This document shows, in pieces, positions 17,750-27,492 of a stretch of DNA of 64,000 bases. This stretch comes from Hyphomicrobiales bacterium (lineage in GTDB: Bacteria; Pseudomonadota; Alphaproteobacteria; Rhizobiales; Devosiaceae). Where the stretch lies: NCBI GenBank assembly GCA_027487555.1, contig JAIYDI010000047.1, positions 1 through 64,000 on the forward strand, written 5' to 3'. The notes below the pieces were generated by a model. The model was not told the DNA's origin. It saw nothing but the letters and a program-made list of their open reading frames with translations, and ran no database searches. Each line of letters begins with the position of its first letter. Positions within the stretch are counted from its first letter, which is position 1. Made by a program: the position numbers and the translations under genes.

Positions 17750-18340
17750 TCAGGCCTCCGAAATGCGGGTGGTGCGCGGCAGGCCGATCAGTTGGCCCTG
17801 GCCGGCGAGGACGAGATCGACACCGCGCGGGAAGCGGGCGCGATTTTCGGCCCATTGCGCGAGGAAATCCCAGGAGGGCAACGGCAGGGAGGTGTCGAGC
17901 TGGCCGTTGATTCCGGGGCCGCGCAGCGTGACGGAGATGGCGGGCGCGGTGGCGGCGACCAGCAGCGTCGTCGAGCGGTCGGGATATTCGTCTGTGCCCT
18001 GCCCGAAACGTTCGAGCGCCGGCAACAGCGCCGGACTGGCGACGAGCGCGAAGCTTGCGGCGGCCGGGTCATCGGTGAGCACGACACCGGTCTGGAAGCG
18101 CAGCCACGCGGCGATTTCGGGCGCAGCGGCGAGCGACGGATCGAGCCACACGGAGGCGTCGGCATCGAGCAGCGTCAGCGCGAGCGCACCGAGTTCGGGG
18201 GTGAGGGGCGCGGGCGGGTTGGCGTCGGGCGCGATGGCCTGCGGCGTGCCGGGCCGGGCCAGCGCCTCCATGCTGGCGCGGAACACGCCCTGCGCGGCCA
18301 ACACCGGATCGGCGAAACCGCCTTCGATGCTCATGTCCAT
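17750..18340 (-). CDS. phnH: C-P lyase subunit PhnH
   Basis: A structural subunit of the C-P lyase core complex, 196 residues. Family sequence is seen in FRASMEALARPGTP near residue 20 and GRGTDEYPDRSTTLL-like sequence (here GQGTDEYPDRSTTLL) near 115. The ATG at 18340 shares one base with the phnG stop (TGATG); an upstream TTG is in frame but unnecessary. Confidence 0.93.
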   Translation of the reverse strand: MDMSIEGGFADPVLAAQGVFRASMEALARPGTPQAIAPDANPPAPLTPELGALALTLLDADASVWLDPSLAAAPEIAAWLRFQTGVVLTDDPAAASFALVASPALLPALERFGQGTDEYPDRSTTLLVAATAPAISVTLRGPGINGQLDTSLPLPSWDFLAQWAENRARFPRGVDLVLAGQGQLIGLPRTTRISEA

Positions 18341-18798
18341 CAATCGTCTCCCCGCACCATGGTGAAGAAATCCACTTTCGTGGCAGCGACTTCCTCGCGC
18401 CGCACTCGGTCGGCTGCCTCAGCCTCGGCCGCGAGCGGCGCAAGGAACTGCGTGGTGATCATGGCCGGATCGCGCTGGAACAGCGCGTCGAGCACCGCCG
18501 CGATCTCGACCTTTGCCGCATCGCGGCCCAGCGCATAGGCGTGGCCAACCTCGCCGGTCGAAAGGCGCACCGTGGCGCGCGTCACCGTCGCCTCGCCGAG
18601 ATTGAACGGATTGCCGCCACCGCCGGCGCGGGCGCGCACCATGACGAGCCCGGTTTCGGGGCCGCGGACGCGCACATGCGCGGGCTTGTCGGCAAAGGAA
18701 GCCCAGAGCGCTGCGAGCCGTTCGGGCGCCGCGTGGCTCAGGATTTCCATGGCGTCGCGCCGCGGATTGTCATCGCTTTGCGCCTGTTGCTGCGGCAT
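18340..18798 (-). CDS. phnG: C-P lyase subunit PhnG
   Basis: First gene of the C-P lyase operon, 152 residues from the chosen ATG. The PhnG family core is visible: FNLGEATVTRATVRL around residue 65 and GHAYALGRDAAKVEIAAVLDAL after it. An in-frame start further upstream would run through the palindromic operator, so 18798 is preferred. Divergent from phnF. Confidence 0.92.
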   Translation of the reverse strand: MPQQQAQSDDNPRRDAMEILSHAAPERLAALWASFADKPAHVRVRGPETGLVMVRARAGGGGNPFNLGEATVTRATVRLSTGEVGHAYALGRDAAKVEIAAVLDALFQRDPAMITTQFLAPLAAEAEAADRVRREEVAATKVDFFTMVRGDD

Positions 18799-18812
18799 GG
18801 ATGCTTGCTCCA

Positions 18813-18836
18813 ACTTGTATAATCCACTAGACAAGT
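18813..18836. promoter_or_regulatory. candidate PhnF operator between phnG and phnF
   Basis: A 24-base palindrome. Each half reads ACTTGTnTAnTn when written 5' to 3', with 9 of 12 positions pairing exactly. It lies 15 bases before the phnG ATG and 44 bases before the phnF ATG, the usual position for a GntR/HutC repressor acting on both genes. Confidence 0.7.
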
Positions 18837-18879
18837 GACTGCACTGATTTCCCTCTTAGGGCTCTCGCGTGAATTTGCA

Positions 18880-19617
18880 ATGACAAACTTGTCCCGCAGT
18901 CAAATCGCCCCGCAGGGGGGCGTCGCGCTCTGGCGGCAGATCGCCGACCAGATCCGCCTCGAGATCGTCGGCGGCAAGCTCGAAAGTGGCGACAAGCTGC
19001 CGGGCGAACTGCCGCTCGCCGAGCGCTTCGGGGTGAACCGCCACACCGTGCGCCGCGCCATCGCGGTACTGATCGAGGAGGGCGTGCTGCGCGCCGAGCA
19101 CGGACGCGGCACCTTCGTCGCCTCGGCAAGGCGGCTGACCTACCCCGTCGGGCGACGCACCCGCTTCCGCGAGGGCCTGAGGGGCCAGGTGCAGGACCTG
19201 ACCTCGCTCAGCCTAGGGCACAAGCTCGAGGCGGCGAGCCATCGCATCGCGCAGGCGCTGAAGATTCCGCGCGGATCGCGGCTCGTTCGGATCGACGGCG
19301 TCAACGCGGCCGATGGGCTGCCGATCTCGCGCGCGACGACCTGGCTGCCCTACAAGCGCTTTCCGGATTTCGCCGAGCGGATCGCCGGGCTGTTGTCGAC
19401 CACGGAGACTTTCGCGAGCTACGGCATTGCCGATTATGTGCGCGCCTCGACCCGCATTTCGGCCCGCCACGCCGATGCCGAGGAAACCAAGCTGCTGCGG
19501 CTCTCGCCCGGCGCGGTGGTTCTGGTGTCCGAAGCGGTGGATGCCGACGAGGCCGGCACGCCGATTTCCTATGGCCTCTCGCGCTTCCCCGCCGACCGGC
19601 TGGAACTGATGGTGTGA
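18880..19617 (+). CDS. phnF: GntR-family (HutC type) phosphonate regulator PhnF
   Basis: A 245-residue repressor with an N-terminal winged helix (WRQIADQIRLEIVGGKLESG, then the recognition region FGVNRHTVRRAIAVL at about 48-62) and a C-terminal UTRA ligand-binding domain from about 95. It is divergent from phnG and is expected to repress the C-P lyase genes until a phosphonate or phosphate signal appears. The start at 18880 lies in a stretch with a second small palindrome (18882-18893). The longer in-frame start at 18835 overlaps the operator. Confidence 0.92.
   Translation: MTNLSRSQIAPQGGVALWRQIADQIRLEIVGGKLESGDKLPGELPLAERFGVNRHTVRRAIAVLIEEGVLRAEHGRGTFVASARRLTYPVGRRTRFREGLRGQVQDLTSLSLGHKLEAASHRIAQALKIPRGSRLVRIDGVNAADGLPISRATTWLPYKRFPDFAERIAGLLSTTETFASYGIADYVRASTRISARHADAEETKLLRLSPGAVVLVSEAVDADEAGTPISYGLSRFPADRLELMV
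18882..18893. promoter_or_regulatory. second GACAA/TTGTC palindrome at the phnF start
   Basis: GACAA-AC-TTGTC overlaps the phnF initiation codon and uses the same TTGTC/GACAA half-site as the 18813-18836 palindrome. It could serve as an autoregulatory site, but it is short and partly dictated by the coding sequence. Confidence 0.35.
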
Positions 19618-19741
19618 GGCGCCTCAGCGCCGTCATTGCTGGCTTGCGGCCGACGCCGAACAGGCCAATATCCGAGAGTGGAATGTGGGCGGCGAAACAT
19701 CCGCTGCGCCTGCCCCGACCCGCCCCGGAGAAAACTCGCCG

Positions 19742-20509
19742 ATGACCCCACTGCCGCGCCTCCCGACCCAGCGCCTCGACGGGCGCCGCGCGCTTGTCTC
19801 CGGTGGTACCCGCGGCATCGGGCTTGGCGCCGCGATCGCGCTTGCCTCCGCCGGGGCCGACGTCACCATTCTCGCCCGCTCCGCCGAGACGATCGAGGAG
19901 GCGACCGATGCCCTGGCGCGGGACGGGCTGACGATCTCCGGCGTCGTGCTCGATGTGACCGACAACGCAGCGGTCACAGCCTTCCTCGTGCCCCAGCCAG
20001 CCTTCGACATTCTTGTCAACTCGGCGGGCATGGCGCGGCATGGGCCCTTTCTCGACGTGAGCGAGGCGGACTACGACGCGGTGCTCGATCTCAACCTCAA
20101 GGCGCTGTTCTTCCTGTCGCAGGCGGTCGCGGCACGGCTCGTGGCAGAAAAACGCCCCGGCTCCATCATCCATGTCTCCTCGCAGATGGGCCACGTCTCG
20201 GGCCCGCGCCGCTCGGTCTATTCTGCAACCAAGTTTGCGGTTGAGGGCCTGACCAAGGCGATGGCGATCGAGCTCGGCCCCCACAATATCCGCGTCAACA
20301 CGGTCTGCCCCACCTTTGTCGAGACGGAACTGACGGCGAAGGCGCTCGCCGCTGAAGAGTTCCGCGCGTGGGTGCTGGGCAAGATCAAGCTCGGGCGCCT
20401 TGCACGGGTGGAGGATATCATGGGCCCCATCCTGTTCCTTGCGTCGGACCAGGCGGCGATGATCACCGGCTCCGCGCTGATGGTGGATGGCGGATGGACG
20501 GCGGAATAG
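19742..20509 (+). CDS. short-chain dehydrogenase/reductase
   Basis: A 255-residue classical SDR. The cofactor loop GGTRGIGLG is near residue 20, NSAG near 92, the catalytic Ser is in VSSQMG and the catalytic YxxxK is in YSATK (about 160). The C-terminus ends SALMVDGGW, as usual. NAD(H) or NADP(H) preference is not clear. The start is supported by GGAGA nine bases upstream. It follows phnF by 124 bases, but a link to phosphonates is unproven; it could equally serve the polyol genes that converge on it. Confidence 0.85.
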   Translation: MTPLPRLPTQRLDGRRALVSGGTRGIGLGAAIALASAGADVTILARSAETIEEATDALARDGLTISGVVLDVTDNAAVTAFLVPQPAFDILVNSAGMARHGPFLDVSEADYDAVLDLNLKALFFLSQAVAARLVAEKRPGSIIHVSSQMGHVSGPRRSVYSATKFAVEGLTKAMAIELGPHNIRVNTVCPTFVETELTAKALAAEEFRAWVLGKIKLGRLARVEDIMGPILFLASDQAAMITGSALMVDGGWTAE

Positions 20510-20570
20510 GGACGAGGACCGACCGCGCCGGCGATGGCTTAGGCCAGCACCTGCACCGGTTGGAGGCCGC

Positions 20571-22847
20571 CTATCCCCGCTCGATGACCTCGATCTCGTG
20601 CCGATGCCGGAGCATCGCCTCGAACACCTGATAGTCGCGCATGAGCCGTTCGCCACCGCTACCGTTCGGCTCCCGGCTGCGCACCGGCTGCTGCATGGCG
20701 AGCGCTGCCGCGCTGAGCGAGCCATAAAGGCCCGCGCCTGCGGCCGCAGCCATTGCCGTACCGAGCAGGGTCACGTCTGTGGTGGGCTCAAGCAGCCGGC
20801 AGCCGGTGGCTTCGGCATAGAGCTCCATCAGCAGCGGATTGTGGACATGCCCGCCCGCGACACGCAGGGTCGCCGTGCCATAACCATGCTGGCGCAGGTG
20901 ATCGACGATCCGCCTGAGGCCGAGGGCGAGCCCGATGGCGGTACGCCAGTAGAGCCGGCAGAGCCCATCGAAATCGCAAGCCAAATCAAGCCCGACAATC
21001 GTGCCCCGCGCCCGCGGCTCCGCCTCGGGCGACCGGTTGCCATGGAAATCGGGCAATACATGCAGCCCCGCGCCGAGGTCCCAGCCGTCGATGGCACGCA
21101 GCTGAGCAATACGCTCGAGGATGCGGCGATGAAACGCCGCTGTCGGCGCCCCACCGGCCGGATGCCCTTGGATCAGGTGATCGAGCAGCGCGCCGGAAGC
21201 GGATTGCCCGCCCTCGACAAGCCAGGTGCCCGGCAGAACGGCGTCGCGATAAGGCCCCCATGCGCCAGAGACATGCCGCGCTGCGGGCGACAGTGCCATG
21301 ACGCAGCTCGATGTACCGCCGACCAGCACCAGATGGTTGGAAATCGACGCAATACTCGCAGCTTCCGCGCCAAGCGCACCCAGCGTACCGGCATGGGCAT
21401 CGACGAAGCCGGCGACGACAAGGCAGGTCTCGGGCAGGCCGAGCGCCGCTGCTGCGTCGGGTGTCAATGGCCCGAGAGCCTTGCCAACGGCAACCGGAGC
21501 CTCGGCAATGCCGGTCCGGGCATTGAAGTCCTTGAGGCCGATTGTCGCAAGAAGCGCCTCGGGCCACCCGCCCTGATCTGGCAACCAGTTCCATTTGCAG
21601 CCAAGCGTGCAGGCCGACCGCACACCCGTGCCAGTCGCCCGCCAGGCCAGAAAATCAGCAAGATCGAAGATCAGCCCCGCCTCTGCCCAGCTATCGGGCT
21701 TGTGCCGCTTGAGCCAAAGCAGTTTCGGCAGCTCCATCTCGGGCGACATGACGCCCCCGACGGCAAGGACTGCCGGATCACCCGTTGCGGTCAGGGCATC
21801 GGCTTCGTCGAGTGCGCGGTGATCGAACCAGGCGATCGTGTCCCATTCCGCGCCGCCGCCACCCACCGACAATGGGCGACCGTTGCGATCGCGCACCACC
21901 AGCGAGCAGGTCGCGTCGAAGCTCAGGCTGACCACGCTGTCGGCCGGCTTGCCGGAGGCAGCAAGAGCCCTGCGGACCGCGTCCGTCACTGCCCGCCAGA
22001 TCTGCTCCGAGCTGTGTTCGCCAACGAGAGGCCCCGACCGGCGGAGCAAGATCGGCTCTTCGGCGCGCGCCAGAAGCGTGCCCGTCGCGGTCAGGATACC
22101 GGCCCGCGCGCTGCCGGTGCCGACATCGACTGCGACAAGGAGCGCCTCACGCTCGGTCGGGCGCTGCTCCAGCGTCTCGATCAGCCCAGGCAGTTCCCGC
22201 ATCTCGGCGAAGCTGGCATCGGGCCGGAGGTCGGCAATGAGTTCGGCAAGCCCGGAGGGCGCAATATGCCCGCCGCCGGTGAATGCAAAAACCCGCATGC
22301 CGGCTTTCTTGGCCGCGATGATGCCCGCCGGGCTATCCTCGATGACGAGGCACTCGGCAGGATCGACGCCCATCTGCCGCGCCGCATGCAGGAACAAGTC
22401 AGGCGCCGGCTTGCCGTTTTCGACCATGCTGGCCGAATAGATGGCGGGGTGCAGGCGCTCCATCAGCCCGGCCACTTCCAGGCTGACGGCGATGCGCTCC
22501 ATCTGGCTCGATGACGCGACGCAGACTGGAATCTGAAGGGTTTCGAGCACATCGAGCAGCCCGGCCATTGGCTTCAGTTCGCCCCTGTAGGTCTGGTAGA
22601 GCGCCTGCCGCATGGCATCGAGGCTGACAGCATCCAAGCTCACCCGATGCTGGTCGCGCAGCACATCCATAACGGACGCAAAGCTGCGCCCAAGGAAATG
22701 CCGGAATGCGTCTTCGGGCGGAATGCGCACGCCTGCCCGCTCGACGGCCTCGAGCAGCACACGCATGGCAAGCGGCTCGCTATCGACCAGCACGCCATCG
22801 CAATCAAAAATCACCAGCCGGACCGGTGTCACCGCAACCGGTGTCAC
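20571..22847 (-). CDS. fused HAD phosphatase / FGGY pentulose kinase
   Basis: A single 758-residue frame with two enzymes. Residues 1 to about 225 are a beta-phosphoglucomutase-type HAD phosphatase: FDCDGVLVDSEP (nucleophile and acid Asp), SSSQME, NGKPAPD and VIEDSPAGI. Residues about 235 to 758 are an FGGY kinase: VAVDVGTGSARAGIL, DHRALDEADAL, GGTSSCVMALS and VAGGHVHNPLLMELYA. The kinase half resembles the D-ribulokinase/FGGY subfamily. It lies at the downstream end of a polyol transport operon, where smo-type clusters often carry a separate HAD phosphatase (smoC) and a xylulokinase. The start is GTG 22847 with GGGAG upstream; two 15-base repeats give alternative GTG starts. Confidence 0.87.
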   Translation of the reverse strand: MTPVAVTPVRLVIFDCDGVLVDSEPLAMRVLLEAVERAGVRIPPEDAFRHFLGRSFASVMDVLRDQHRVSLDAVSLDAMRQALYQTYRGELKPMAGLLDVLETLQIPVCVASSSQMERIAVSLEVAGLMERLHPAIYSASMVENGKPAPDLFLHAARQMGVDPAECLVIEDSPAGIIAAKKAGMRVFAFTGGGHIAPSGLAELIADLRPDASFAEMRELPGLIETLEQRPTEREALLVAVDVGTGSARAGILTATGTLLARAEEPILLRRSGPLVGEHSSEQIWRAVTDAVRRALAASGKPADSVVSLSFDATCSLVVRDRNGRPLSVGGGGAEWDTIAWFDHRALDEADALTATGDPAVLAVGGVMSPEMELPKLLWLKRHKPDSWAEAGLIFDLADFLAWRATGTGVRSACTLGCKWNWLPDQGGWPEALLATIGLKDFNARTGIAEAPVAVGKALGPLTPDAAAALGLPETCLVVAGFVDAHAGTLGALGAEAASIASISNHLVLVGGTSSCVMALSPAARHVSGAWGPYRDAVLPGTWLVEGGQSASGALLDHLIQGHPAGGAPTAAFHRRILERIAQLRAIDGWDLGAGLHVLPDFHGNRSPEAEPRARGTIVGLDLACDFDGLCRLYWRTAIGLALGLRRIVDHLRQHGYGTATLRVAGGHVHNPLLMELYAEATGCRLLEPTTDVTLLGTAMAAAAGAGLYGSLSAAALAMQQPVRSREPNGSGGERLMRDYQVFEAMLRHRHEIEVIERG

Positions 22848-22883
22848 CGTGGCCGCTCCCGAAACCGAACAAACATCGTCTCT

Positions 22884-22909
22884 CTCCCGGCGGCGACCCT
22901 AGCCGGGAG
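22884..22909. other. 8-bp hairpin between mtlK and the HAD-FGGY gene
   Basis: CTCCCGGC and GCCGGGAG flank a 10-base loop in the 95-base gap. There is no T-run, so it is not a classical terminator. It could modulate expression of the downstream fusion gene or stabilise the upstream mRNA. Confidence 0.4.
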
Positions 22910-22942
22910 TGAGCAATGGCGGCAAGGCGTTGCGGCGGAAGC

Positions 22943-24421
22943 TCAGAGCGCTCCAGTCAGATAGCGTTCAAGCGTCGCCCTCGTCCCGATGGCCCAGAGC
23001 GTGGAGAGTGCGTTGGTGAAGGCCGCGACATAGGCCGGGTCGCTGGCGAGGGGACCAAAGATATCGGTCATTTCGAGCCAGGCCTTCGGGTCGGCCTTGG
23101 CACGCCTCGCCTGTGCAGTGAGACGATCCCAGCTCGGATCGTTGGGCGGAATGACCTTGCCGCTCTCGGTTTCGCCATAGCAATAGCGTGCCCAGAGCGC
23201 CGACACGAGCGCCAACCCAGTGACACTCCTGCCCGCCCTGATCCGGTCGGCGGCGGTGGGGAGAATGAATTTCGGCTGTCGATTCGAGCCGTCGAGGCAG
23301 AGCCGCGTGATCGTGTCGCCAATCTTGGGATTGGCGAAGCGGCTGACGATCAGCTCGTAATAAGCCTCGAGATTTGTATCGGGTACCGGCGGCACCATGG
23401 GCACGATTTCATCCTGCTCGACCTTGGCAAGGAAGCGGCGGACGAGATCGTTCTCCATCGCCTCGTGGACGAAATGGATATCCAAAAGTCCGGCGGGATA
23501 GGCGATGGTGGCATGCCCGCCATTGAGGATGCGGATCTTCATCAGCTCGAACGGCGCAACATCGGGCACGAACTGCACGCCCACGGCCTCGAGCGCGGGG
23601 CGACCGGCGGGGAAATGATCCTCGAGCACCCATTGGGTGAACGCTTCGCAGAACACCGGCCAATTGTCGGTAATGCCATAGTCGCGGGCGAGGATATCGC
23701 GCTCGCGGTCGCTGGTGGCGGGCGTGATCCGGTCGACCATGGAATTGGGGAAAGCCACCTCGGCCCCGACCCATTGGGCCAGCGCTGTGTCCGAAAGTTC
23801 GGCGAGCCCAACGACGGCATTCTGCGTCACATGGCCATTGCCGGGGATATTGTCGCAGCTCATCACCGTAAAGGGCACAAGCCCCTTGGCGCGGCGTGCG
23901 ACGAGGCCGGCAAGGATCAATCCGAACACCGTTTTCGGGTGTTCGGGATCGCGCCCGTCGGCGGCGATATCGGGGTGCCTGGGGTCAAACCGCTGCGTTG
24001 CGGGGTCAATGTAATAGCCCCCCTCGGTGATGGTGAGCGACACGATGCGGATAGCGGGGTCGGCGAGCTTTTCGATGATCGCCGCGCTGTCGCCGATCGG
24101 CAGATGATCGATCATCGCGCCCGTGACATGCGCACCTGAATGCCCGGCCTCCTGCTCCACCACGGTGGTGAGCCAATCCTGCGCGGCGAGCTTCTCGCGC
24201 ATGGCAATATCGGCAGCACGAACGCCCGCGCCGACAATGGCCCAATCCCGATCGCGCCCAAGGTTGAACAACCGGTCGAGATAGACAGCCTGATGCGCCC
24301 GATGGAAATTGCCGACGCCGAAATGCACGATGCCCGCAGAGACATCGCCCGCGCCATAAGTTGGCACGGCGGCTGTCTTGGCGATTTCGCTGAGGCGCGA
24401 GCGGCTGAGAAGGGTCGGCAT
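22943..24421 (-). CDS. mtlK: mannitol 2-dehydrogenase family polyol dehydrogenase
   Basis: NAD-dependent oxidation of a polyol (D-mannitol, D-arabitol or related) to the ketose. The protein has 492 residues. The N-terminal Rossmann part contains GIVHFGVGNFHRAHQAVYLD near 35. The catalytic signature K-x4-N-x2-H is seen as KIRILNGGHATIAY near residue 300. The start at 24421 follows the ATPase gene by 11 bases; the longer frame upstream runs into that gene. Placed in an smo-type ABC operon. Confidence 0.9.
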   Translation of the reverse strand: MPTLLSRSRLSEIAKTAAVPTYGAGDVSAGIVHFGVGNFHRAHQAVYLDRLFNLGRDRDWAIVGAGVRAADIAMREKLAAQDWLTTVVEQEAGHSGAHVTGAMIDHLPIGDSAAIIEKLADPAIRIVSLTITEGGYYIDPATQRFDPRHPDIAADGRDPEHPKTVFGLILAGLVARRAKGLVPFTVMSCDNIPGNGHVTQNAVVGLAELSDTALAQWVGAEVAFPNSMVDRITPATSDRERDILARDYGITDNWPVFCEAFTQWVLEDHFPAGRPALEAVGVQFVPDVAPFELMKIRILNGGHATIAYPAGLLDIHFVHEAMENDLVRRFLAKVEQDEIVPMVPPVPDTNLEAYYELIVSRFANPKIGDTITRLCLDGSNRQPKFILPTAADRIRAGRSVTGLALVSALWARYCYGETESGKVIPPNDPSWDRLTAQARRAKADPKAWLEMTDIFGPLASDPAYVAAFTNALSTLWAIGTRATLERYLTGAL

Positions 24422-24432
24422 CGGGGTCGTCC

Positions 24433-25440
<1,008 letters not shown>

Positions 25441-25450
25441 TTGCGCTTCC

Positions 25451-26497
25451 CTATTTCACGGCGCCGAAGGTGAGGCCACGCACCAGCTGCCGCTGCGAGA
25501 ACCAGCCGATGACGAGGATCGGGGTGATCGCCATGATGGAAGCGGCAGAGAGCTTGGCCCAGAACTGCCCTTCAGGGCTCGAGTATTCCGAGATGAAGAA
25601 CGACAGCGGCGCGGCGTTCTTGTTGGTGAGGTTCAGCGACCAGAAGGCTTCGTTCCAGGTGAGGATGATGTTCAGCAGGCAGGTCGACACGATGCCCGGC
25701 AGCGCCATCGGCATCAGCACGCGGAACAGCTCGTTCCACAACGATGCGCCGTCCATCCGCGCTGCCTCGAGGATGGCGACGGGGATTTCCTTGAAATAGC
25801 TGAACAGCATCCAGATGAAGATGGGCAGGTTGAGCAGCGTCATCAGCAGCACCATGCCCCACAGGCTGTCCATCAGGTTGAACTCGCGCAGATCGACAAT
25901 TCCCCAATCGGCGAAGACCAGTCCGTTGCGGTTGAAGATCAGGTAGATGGGGATAAGCGCGCCGGCCGGCGGCATCATCTTGGTGGAGAGCATCCAGAGA
26001 AGCGTGCCGGGCGTGTTGCGTGTCCACACCCAGATGGTGGCAGGAATGACCACCAGCATCAGCAGACCGAACCCCACGAAGAAATTGCTGACCTTCCAGC
26101 CATTGACATAGAGCACGATGAAACAGGCGCCGCTCGCCCCCAGCATGATGGCGAGCCAGGCCCGCCCGCTGAGCCGGCTTGTCGGCTTTTCCACCGGGGT
26201 GAAGGCAAGCGACCAGGCAGCCGGCACGGCAAGGGCAAGTGCCAGCGCCGTCGAGAGCACAACGATCAGCGTGGTATTGACCACATAGCGCACATAGTCG
26301 GAACGCTCCTGCACGATGGCGAAGTTCTCGAGCGTCCATGGCGTCGTAAGGAAATTCTGCGGCAGCGTATAGGCATCGGACTCAGTCTTGAACGCGGCCA
26401 CCGCCGTCCAGAAGATCGGGAAGAACATCAGGATGCCGATGGTCCACCCGATGATGGTCATCACCGCGATGCGGCGGTTGGATTGTGCCCGCGCCAT
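25451..26497 (-). CDS. smoG: polyol ABC transporter permease (SmoG/MalG type) with insertion
   Basis: Inner-membrane permease, 348 residues, about 70 longer than usual for this family. The core is normal: [15 protein letters not shown] at the N-terminus, [14 protein letters not shown] near 170, and the EAA loop [20 protein letters not shown] near 250. Between the second helix (ending AAWSLAFTP) and LLWMLSTK there is an extra stretch of about 55 residues with two hydrophobic helices ([19 protein letters not shown] and [21 protein letters not shown]). An even number of added helices would keep the topology. Confidence 0.88.
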   Translation of the reverse strand: MARAQSNRRIAVMTIIGWTIGILMFFPIFWTAVAAFKTESDAYTLPQNFLTTPWTLENFAIVQERSDYVRYVVNTTLIVVLSTALALALAVPAAWSLAFTPVEKPTSRLSGRAWLAIMLGASGACFIVLYVNGWKVSNFFVGFGLLMLVVIPATIWVWTRNTPGTLLWMLSTKMMPPAGALIPIYLIFNRNGLVFADWGIVDLREFNLMDSLWGMVLLMTLLNLPIFIWMLFSYFKEIPVAILEAARMDGASLWNELFRVLMPMALPGIVSTCLLNIILTWNEAFWSLNLTNKNAAPLSFFISEYSSPEGQFWAKLSAASIMAITPILVIGWFSQRQLVRGLTFGAVK

Positions 26498-26499
26498 GC

Positions 26500-27366
26500 T
26501 CAGGCCTCCAGGTTCTTGCCGACGAAGCGGACGAGCAGCGCCGAAACGATGTTGGCCAGCACCACCGCGACCAGCCCGCCCGCCGCTGCCATGCCCACGT
26601 CATTGGCGTCGTTCAATTGCGAGAACACCAAATAGGTGAGATTGCCGGCAAAGCCGCCCACCGATGTCACCTTGATCTCGGCGAAGACGTTGAGAATGAA
26701 GATCGTCTCGATGAGGATAACCACGGTGATCGGGCGCGCGAGGTGCGGCAACACGATGTGCCAGAAATAGTTGACCGCGTTGGCGCCATCCATCTGGGCG
26801 GCGTCCTTCTGCTCCTCGTCGAGCGATTGGAGTGCGGTGAGCAGGATCAGCGCCGCATAGGGCAGCCATTGCCACGCGACGATCAGCCCAACCGAGAACA
26901 GCGGCGCCCTGCCGAACCAGTCGAAGGGCTGGTGTTCGCCGAAAAAGCGCTGGATCTCCGCCGTCAACCCGAAGACCGGGTGCATGATCAGGTTCTTCCA
27001 CACCAGCGACGACACCGTCGGCATGATGAAGAACGGCGCGATCACCAGAAGACGCACGATGCCCCGACCCCAGAATTTCTGGTCAAGCAGGAGTGCGAGG
27101 AATACGCCACCCACCACTGTGGTGACGATGACGCCGACGACCAGCACGATGGTGTTGATGAGATCCTTGACGAAGAACGGATCCTTGAAAAAATAGTAGA
27201 AGTTCGAGAGACCGGCCCACCCAGTATTTTCCGGATCCTGCAGGTTGTAGCTGAGGAAGGCAAAGTAGAACGTCAGGGCCAGAGGAATAAAGGCCCAGCC
27301 GGAAAGGACCAGGACCGAGGGCATCAATGCCCATTTCCCTACGATATGTGCCTGTCTCGTCGCCAT
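26500..27366 (-). CDS. smoF: polyol ABC transporter permease (SmoF/MalF type)
   Basis: Inner-membrane permease, 288 residues with about six helices. The coupling loop is DAAQMDGANAVNYFWHIVLPHL near 190, the MalF-type EAA variant. It lies between the substrate-binding gene and the second permease gene; the junction with the latter is only 2 bases. Confidence 0.9.
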   Translation of the reverse strand: MATRQAHIVGKWALMPSVLVLSGWAFIPLALTFYFAFLSYNLQDPENTGWAGLSNFYYFFKDPFFVKDLINTIVLVVGVIVTTVVGGVFLALLLDQKFWGRGIVRLLVIAPFFIMPTVSSLVWKNLIMHPVFGLTAEIQRFFGEHQPFDWFGRAPLFSVGLIVAWQWLPYAALILLTALQSLDEEQKDAAQMDGANAVNYFWHIVLPHLARPITVVILIETIFILNVFAEIKVTSVGGFAGNLTYLVFSQLNDANDVGMAAAGGLVAVVLANIVSALLVRFVGKNLEA

Positions 27367-27450
27367 GGCTCAGAAAAATCCCTGTTGCGCGTTACCGCAG
27401 CATGACGCCCCTGGCGGGCGTTGAAAATCGCCGAAAATCGGAAGGGCCAA

Positions 27451-27478
27451 CTCCCCCCGCCGCACGCGACGGGGGGAG
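27451..27478 (-). terminator. strong stem-loop after the substrate-binding gene
   Basis: Twelve-base arms CTCCCCCCGCCG and CGACGGGGGGAG with one mismatch around a 4-base loop, 15 bases after the smoE stop. There is no T-run. Such hairpins commonly sit between binding-protein and permease genes, where they stabilise the upstream mRNA or cause partial termination so that the binding protein is made in excess. Confidence 0.65.
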
Positions 27479-27492
27479 CGGGAGGGGCCTGC

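Noticed and set aside
20487-22514. A 675-codon open frame on the plus strand
   Set aside because: It is antisense to the HAD-FGGY fusion, has no family motif, and reflects GC-rich third positions in the real gene.
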